From: Jimgerdemannia flammicorona
Taxonomy: Eukaryota; Mucoromycota; Endogonomycetes; Endogonales; Endogonaceae
Assembly: GCA_003990745.1 (NCBI GenBank)
Contig: RBNI01005863.1
Location: forward strand, 1 to 12,013
Direction: 5' to 3'
Length of the DNA: 12,013 nucleotides
Part shown: in pieces, positions 7,807 to 12,013 of the stretch
How the letters are laid out: every line of letters begins with the position of its first letter
Numbering within the stretch: position 1 is the stretch's first letter
Position numbers and translations under genes: made by a program
Notes under the pieces: generated by a model
The model's database searches: none
The model's input: the letters and a program-made list of their open reading frames with translations, nothing else
What the model was told of the DNA's origin: nothing

Positions 7807-8153
7807 TAGTTCATAAACTTCCCTATGAGTTCGGTTGAGAAAAGGCACCAGATGTCCTATGATGGTTCCTTTTGGCAAGATGATGGTTTCCCAACTTTGG
7901 TTGGTTGCTTGGAAGTGAACTGGGTTCATCTTGTCAGGGAATGTGTGTCCCTCTATATCCAGATATGAGATATCTTCCTTGGGTTCAAAGAAAAGGTTTC
8001 TGGGGTCGGGTGGTGCAAAGATTTCGAAGGTAGTTTGTTCTCTGGGCTCCAGGATGAGATTCTTGTGCAGTCTGACTGGTTGCAGGTATACTTGCTGGAG
8101 AACATTCCTCTTGAGGTGGTTGACTTGAAGGAGATGTACCTCCTTCCTATCTG
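7807..8153 (-). pseudogene. Element A: dUTPase-to-RT linker, beta-rich
   Basis: About 115 residues follow dUTPase in the same frame without a stop. They include LILEPREQTTFEIFAP (about 8065-8015) and VHFQATNQSWETIILPKGTI (about 7914-7855), then GHLVPF and VYELN. The pattern of a hydrophobic strand, N-x-S and KGT-x-(I/L)-G resembles the stretch before RT in many gypsy elements, where similar segments precede the polymerase. No catalytic motif is visible. A -1 frame change lies at its end, at CTAAAC (about 7809-7804). Confidence 0.65.
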
Positions 8154-8530
8154 AACTTCCGAATCCCTTGGCTTGTTTTGTTCCTTTAGTTAGTTCAGAA
8201 ACTTCCTGTAACTGTGGGGTCTTGACTTTCATGAAGACTGCTTGGGCAATCTTCTGTCCTCTAATGATTTGGTGCCATTCTGCACTGCTATTGTGTAGGA
8301 TGACCTTGATTTCGCCTGTATATCCTGGGTCAATAGTTCCTCCTTCCACAGTTATTCCTTGTCTGGCAAGTCCAGACCTTGAGGTCAGTTGAATATAAGC
8401 TCCTTGGGGTGGCTGCATGGCTAATCCAGTTTTGATCATGAAGGTTTTTCCAGGCTTGATAGATTCATCCTCCAGGCTGTGAAGATCATATCTTCCATCC
8501 TCTGGGTGGGCTTTGGTCGGGGGTTTGGCC
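8154..8530 (-). CDS. Element A: dUTPase domain, uninterrupted
   Basis: This is a trimeric-type dUTPase domain that would hydrolyse dUTP to dUMP and so keep uracil out of cDNA. All five family motifs can be placed: motif 1 in HPEDGRYDLHS (8508-8476), motif 2 in SRSGLARQG (about 8382-8356), motif 3 in GGTIDPGYTGEI (about 8343-8308) with the catalytic Asp at 8331 and the Tyr at 8322, motif 4 in RGQKIAQ (about 8262-8242), and a motif 5-like KGFGSSD (about 8169-8149). Motif 3 has PGY where SDY is usual, and motif 5 is degenerate, so activity is uncertain. There is no stop in this domain, the nearest being TGA 8664-8662 upstream. It lies within the polyprotein and has no start of its own. Confidence 0.92.
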
Positions 8531-9836
8531 TTGGGGTGCAGCAGGGCATAATGGGCAATATCCTTGCTGAGTTTGGGCTTTCCTAAGGCTGAAGCTCCAC
8601 TAGCAGAAAGCCTCCAAACTCTAAGATTGAGGTGTGGCCATCTGGCTCCAGTAGAGGGGTCTCAGAGATAGTTGATTCCTCTTCTTCCTGTAGGGTCTAG
8701 GGCTTTCATGAAGTTGGTAGTATCTTCTGCCCATCCCTGGTGGATAGCATGTCTGATGAAAGCTAGGATAGCTTCTCCCAAATCATAGATCTTGAGGATT
8801 CTTCTTCCTGGCTTCTTGGTTTGGCTTTTTCGAATCTGGCTTTTTTGGATCTGGCTTTGGTTATCTCCTTTCTTCAAAGTATGTACTGCAACATCATGAC
8901 TGAGGTGAATCTTCTGATGTTTGCAGTCTCAGCAGTCAGGGTGTCTCCCATAGTTGCAATATCCCATTGTCTGAAAATGATGTTCTTGGCTATTTATCTC
9001 TTGTTGTCTTGGGAATCAGTACCCATCTTGATCATAGGTTGGGGGAAGGGTAGACAAGGGGTATATTTCTGTTCAGGTGAAGAAGCCTTGTCCCCTAAAT
9101 TGACTTTGCAACTGTGTGGTGACTTCTTGAAAGGTGGTGGACTGTACAAGAGTAGTTGGGGGTTCTGGTCTCTGGGGTCTCTGTCTTTCTTGTTGGTCCA
9201 ACAGATGACACTGATAGCAGTAGTCTTGGGGAGAGTGGAAGACCATTTGGTGTGGACATCTTCCTAGCTGAAAAGCTTTCTCTTGGTGGGTTTCTTTCTT
9301 GGGGATAATGGTGATTGTACTGGGTCCTTCTTCTGTATTCCAAGGGTCATTGTCTTCAGGTGGTGTCCAGTGAGGGTCATCCCAGGGAATGAGTTCAGTG
9401 ACCTTTTCTTCATCAGGTGCTTCTTGTTCAGGAACTTCTTGGTCAGAAGTTTCTTCTTTCTCAGATGATTCTTGACCCCAAATTGCTTGTACTTCTGCAG
9501 CTTTGGTTGCAGGTATTTCTGGAACATGTCTGTATTTCTTCTTCTTTCTTCTGCACTCTGGGCAGGCTGTGCCAGGCAATTTCCTTGTTCCCACAATCTT
9601 GGAGGAGTGCTCGGGACACTTGTGTCTTTTGAGGTATGTGGGGCATCCTTTGGCTTCTCCTGCAATAGCTCCAATGGTAATAGGGATAGTGTTCTTGGCC
9701 CACACATTATCTTCTGGTCTGTTATCCACCAGGTTGATTCAGGGATTGAGTCTGGGATCATTTCCATCTTCAGATTCTTCTTCCTCTTCTGTAGTAGACT
9801 CTTCACTGCTGGCATATTCTTCTTCTTTGATTGCTC
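8531..9836 (-). pseudogene. Element A: long acidic, Cys/His-rich linker between protease and dUTPase
   Basis: About 430 residues in one frame join protease to dUTPase, broken by TGA at 9741-9739, 9075-9073, 9018-9016, 8931-8929 and 8664-8662. It opens with an acidic run (ASSEESTTEEEEESED). Cluster 1 (9645-9553) is CX8CX2H then CX2C, with KRHKCPEH and ACPECRRKKKK. Cluster 2 (9258-9205) has GRCPHQ then DYCYQCH. Cluster 3 (8958-8905) has GYCNYGRHPDC, a TGA, then DCKHQKIH. Between clusters 1 and 2 lies a Glu/Asp- and Trp-rich stretch (WDDPHWTPPEDNDPW). The part after cluster 3 is Lys/Gln-rich with IQKSQIRKSQTKK, then helical. I recognise no named domain. The clusters could bind zinc or nucleic acid. 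Confidence 0.7.
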
Positions 9837-10301
9837 ATAACTAGTCACCTTAACTCTGTACTTCTTGCCTTGGTAGTCAAACTTGAGTACTTGTTGACCA
9901 ATGTCAACAACTGCATTCATTTCCTTCATCCAGTTGGTGCCAAGAATCATGTCATAGGTGACAGCTTCAGTGACAACAGCTTTTGGGATAGAAAACTGAA
10001 TGTGTCTGAGAGAGATAGTGATATTTCATACTTCTCCAAGAGGTTGAGTTCGGGCTCCATCTGCTACTATGATGCTGAGGTTGGATGGTCCATCAATGGG
10101 CCATTGGAGGGTGTCCAAGAATCGTTTGGCAATAACACAGACAGCTACTCCTGTTTCTATGAGGATTTTCACTTTTTGTCCTCCAATATCTCCATGTAAG
10201 TAGGTGCTGACATGTCTTTCAGCTGCTTGGATGGGAGCTGGTTCTTGCTGTGGGATTGCAACTTGGCCAGTGCTAGACCTAGTGGTCCTCAGCAATTTGT
10301 T
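9837..10301 (-). pseudogene. Element A: retropepsin-like aspartic protease with altered active site
   Basis: This is the protease that would process the polyprotein. It contains HGDIGGQKVKILIETG (about 10194-10147), a flap-like ADGARTQPLGEV, and after TGA 10028-10026 the C-terminal VTYDMILGTNWM (about 9965-9930), matching the family YD-x-ILG-x-(D/N)WL. The catalytic D-T/S-G-A motif reads ETGV, with GAA at 10157-10155 in place of an Asp codon. Asp to Glu is not a C-to-T change and should cripple the enzyme, while Ala to Val fits GCA to GTA. Element B keeps DTGA. A TGA at 10304-10302 lies just upstream, and a -1 frame change near 9836 ends the segment. Confidence 0.88.
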
Positions 10302-11219
10302 TCAGACTCCAGCTGGTGTCAGTTGCAGGAACTGCAGGAGAGGGACTTCCATCTTGGCTTCCTGAATCTTCTGCTAGGCTTCATTGTTAATATCTCTAGG
10401 TATGGTCTTTGGAGTGTACTTCTTTTTGGGCTTTGGAGCAGCAGGTTCTTGTTCTTCTTGTTCCATTTCTTCATCTTCTGGTGGCAATTCATTTGTCTTG
10501 GGAACAAAAGGTGAGAGAGTTCGGAGAGGTGTTTCTATCTGCTCCTCTTCATGTTCTTCATTCTCTTCATAGATAATTCTTCTGCTGATGTTCCTGGATG
10601 GCCTTCCTACAGGTCTCTTTCTTTTCTCTGCTGGATAGACTGTTTTCCAGGTTGTAACCTTAGTGGGATACAGGTCTAGGTCACTGTAGTCTTCACTGTT
10701 GCTTGCTTCTTCGAAATATTCAACAGAATGGACTTCAGTCTTCTTATACTGAGTGTCATTCCTTCAGTTTGATGGTTCTGAGTCCCTTCAGTCACTTCTT
10801 TTATTGTCACATTCAGTGGCATAGTGTCCAAATTATCCACAGTAGAAGCATTGAACCTGGACTCTGTCTCAAACAGGGTACCTTCTTTCTTCTTACTGGT
10901 AATTCCTGTTATCTCTTGGTGGATAACCTTGGCTCCTCTGTGGTGGATACTCTCTGTTGTTTTGGTAGTCCTGATTTTCATGTGTAGTGAGTTTTTCGAT
11001 CTGTCTGACCAATCGGTCCAGCTTGGAGCTGAGGTCTTAGATTTCACTTCTGTCCTTCTTCCCTTCCTTGGCTGGCCTTCTTTCTTCAGATCTTTCTTGT
11101 CCTTGAAGGAGTCCTTATAGGGCTTTGACCAGGATGTCTTCTTTCTCTTCTTTTCTGTCATGATCACTTCAGGTAGTTTCTTGTCTGACATCAAAGAATC
11201 CTTGGGCTGCATCTACTCA
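10302..11219 (-). pseudogene. Element A: gag C-terminal part with zinc knuckle and acidic linker
   Basis: This continues the capsid frame with no indel but eleven stops: TGA 11219-11217 and 11171-11169, TAA 11117-11115, 11039-11037 and 10895-10893, TGA 10871-10869, TAA 10835-10833, TGA 10790-10788 and 10766-10764, TAG 10376-10374 and TGA 10304-10302. The CCHC knuckle that would bind genomic RNA is at 10850-10809: CFYCG, a TAA, then FGHYATEC, giving CX2CX4HX4C. A short helical stretch, DLSSKLDRLVRQIEKL, precedes it (about 11036-10989), followed by a Tyr/Pro/Arg-rich region. Downstream is a basic patch (KRKRPVGRPSRN) and an acidic and then Lys/Pro-rich linker leading to protease. The other long open frame over 11212-10676 lacks the knuckle and is a shadow. 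Confidence 0.85.
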
Positions 11220-12013
11220 CTCTTCAGATCTTCTGATACCCAGGGTGCAAACATGCTGGGCAATGTTTGGGGGAATTCCATTCATGAAGGTCATTGGACC
11301 AATGATATCCTGATTGGTGGCATTGAACCCAGCAGCATGCATTCTCTTCTGGATTCTTATGAAGAAGGCTCTGGGTAACTCTCTAAGATTCATCTTCATC
11401 CCTATGATGGATTCCTGAGCCTTGTGGCAGATTTCATTTCCTGCATACTTTTCAATAAGCCAATGGACCATGGCCATATATTCTAGCTTGTAGGACATTG
11501 CTGCTTGTATCTGTCTCGCTAGTTCTGAATCAGGATTGTTTGCTGTTCGATGGAAAATTCCTCTGGCTGGTTCTCTGAGCTGAGCCTTGTAGATGGCGAT
11601 TTTTCTTTCATCTGAAAGATTCCTCAAGGCTGCGATTCCTTCAATTCCATCAGGGAATTCCCTAGGGTCTTCTTCTGGGTATCCTGCAAAGGTTGGCAAT
11701 GAGGTGGCCATTTCAGCATCACTTTCTTCTGATTCTGGTTTGGGTTCAGATTCTGATTCTGATTCACTTTCTGAACTGTTACTGGAGATGTGGGTGCTTG
11801 AGTATCTTGAGGATGGTGTTCTGAACCTTAGATGAAGTGGAATAAGCCTAGGTATTCTTGTAGGAGCTGCTTCCAATTCTAGTGGTTGTGGTAAAGGTTC
11901 TATTGGTGAGATTGGTGGGACTGATCTGGGGCATCTGGCTGTAAGGTCTCGGGTTTGTGTGATAAGATCTTCTAATTCTTGTGCAAGTTCTCTGAAATCT
12001 CTTTTTTTTTTTT
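11220..12013 (-). CDS. Element A: gag capsid, 5' end outside window
   Basis: Gag capsid protein builds the retrotransposon particle. The frame is open from the right edge to TGA 11219-11217. The N-terminal part has a helical stretch, RELAQELEDLITQTRDLTAR (about 11992-11933), a Pro-rich segment, then Ser/Glu/Lys low complexity including ESESESESEPKPE. The capsid core starts at LPTFAGYPEEDPREF (about 11699-11655) and continues with LSDERKIAIYKAQLREPAR, typical of the retrotransposon gag family, and ends near CTLGIRRSEE. An in-window start at an alternative codon near 11876 is unnecessary because the frame stays open upstream. The true ATG and the 5' leader lie outside. Confidence 0.88.
12002..12013. 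repeat. T12 homopolymer at right edge
   Basis: The window ends in a run of T, read as Lys codons on the minus strand at the upstream limit of the open gag frame. With the A run at the other end it suggests that both limits are assembly breaks at homopolymers. Confidence 0.7.

Larger units (their letters stand above)
3383..12013 (-). mobile_element. Element A: Ty3/gypsy LTR retrotransposon with dUTPase, 5' end outside window
   Basis: This is the composite element: gag, protease, Cys-rich linker, dUTPase, RT, RNase H, integrase and the 3' LTR, all on the minus strand. Integrase follows RT/RNase H, the order that separates Ty3/gypsy from Ty1/copia. The coding track uses frame 2 (codon first base congruent to 2 mod 3) from 12011 to about 9836, frame 0 to about 7807, frame 1 to about 6340, frame 2 to about 6211, then frame 0 to 4771. 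I counted 26 internal stops. No chromodomain is evident after the GPY/F module. The 5' LTR and primer-binding site are not in the window. Confidence 0.93.

Noticed and set aside
9837..9845. Programmed -1 frameshift between protease and linker
   Set aside because: No canonical X XXY YYZ slippery heptamer is present in the overlap, and similar -1 changes at homopolymers elsewhere suggest simple base loss.
9264..9950. 228-codon minus-strand frame extending from protease
   Set aside because: Only its first about 38 codons are protease. After about 9836 the neighbouring frame, with an acidic run and ordered Cys clusters, is the plausible coding frame.
10676..11212. Long minus-strand open frame of 178 codons rich in Lys and Ser
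   Set aside because: The zinc knuckle and the continuation of the capsid are in another frame over the same bases. This frame is open by composition only.
4936..11219. TGA read as a sense codon (alternative genetic code)
   Set aside because: TAA and TAG also occur in frame, one TAG at an invariant Gln, and all fit C-to-T change. A recoded TGA would not explain these.
1..12013. CRISPR array, bacterial operon or tRNA/rRNA genes
   Set aside because: No regular spacer-repeat array, no ribosome-binding-site pattern and no cloverleaf or rRNA-like segment was seen. The repeats are LTR-internal.

Overview
The window is eukaryotic retrotransposon DNA with no ordinary host gene that I can see. It holds two related Ty3/gypsy (Metaviridae) LTR retrotransposons, both coding on the minus strand and lying head to tail. 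Both carry a dUTPase domain between protease and reverse transcriptase. The host is probably a fungus: I recall dUTPase-bearing Metaviridae reported from a basidiomycete, and the decay pattern (C-to-T type stops, CpG loss) fits fungal RIP or 5-methylcytosine deamination. The species cannot be told from the sequence.

Element A (3383-12013) is the better preserved. On the minus strand it runs: gag (capsid, then a CCHC zinc knuckle), an aspartic protease, a long acidic linker with three Cys/His clusters, dUTPase, a beta-rich linker, reverse transcriptase, RNase H, integrase with HHCC and DDE motifs and a GPY/F module, a Gln/Leu-rich and then acidic C-terminal tail, a stop-codon hairpin, and a 1358-bp LTR at 3383-4740. 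Its 5' LTR, primer-binding site and gag start lie beyond the right edge; gag is open to the last base.

Element A is dead as it stands. I count 26 internal in-frame stops (17 TGA, 5 TAA, 4 TAG) but only four frame changes, all in the -1 direction. Every stop can be reached by one C-to-T change from CGA, CAA or CAG, and several conserved residues show the same kind of change.

Element B (about 1-3344) is an older, more AT-rich relative cut off at the left edge. In minus-strand order it shows a piece of related LTR (about 3190-3270), a capsid and zinc-knuckle gag, a protease with an intact DTGA motif, a dUTPase with a canonical third motif, and the start of a reverse transcriptase that breaks off in a 21-base A tract. 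Element A lies directly against the LTR remnant of B, which suggests A inserted in or beside it.

In a working element, Gag would build the particle, protease would cut the polyprotein, RT/RNase H would make cDNA, dUTPase would keep uracil out of that cDNA, and integrase would insert it. Both window edges are homopolymers, so this may be a whole contig that ends where assembly failed.
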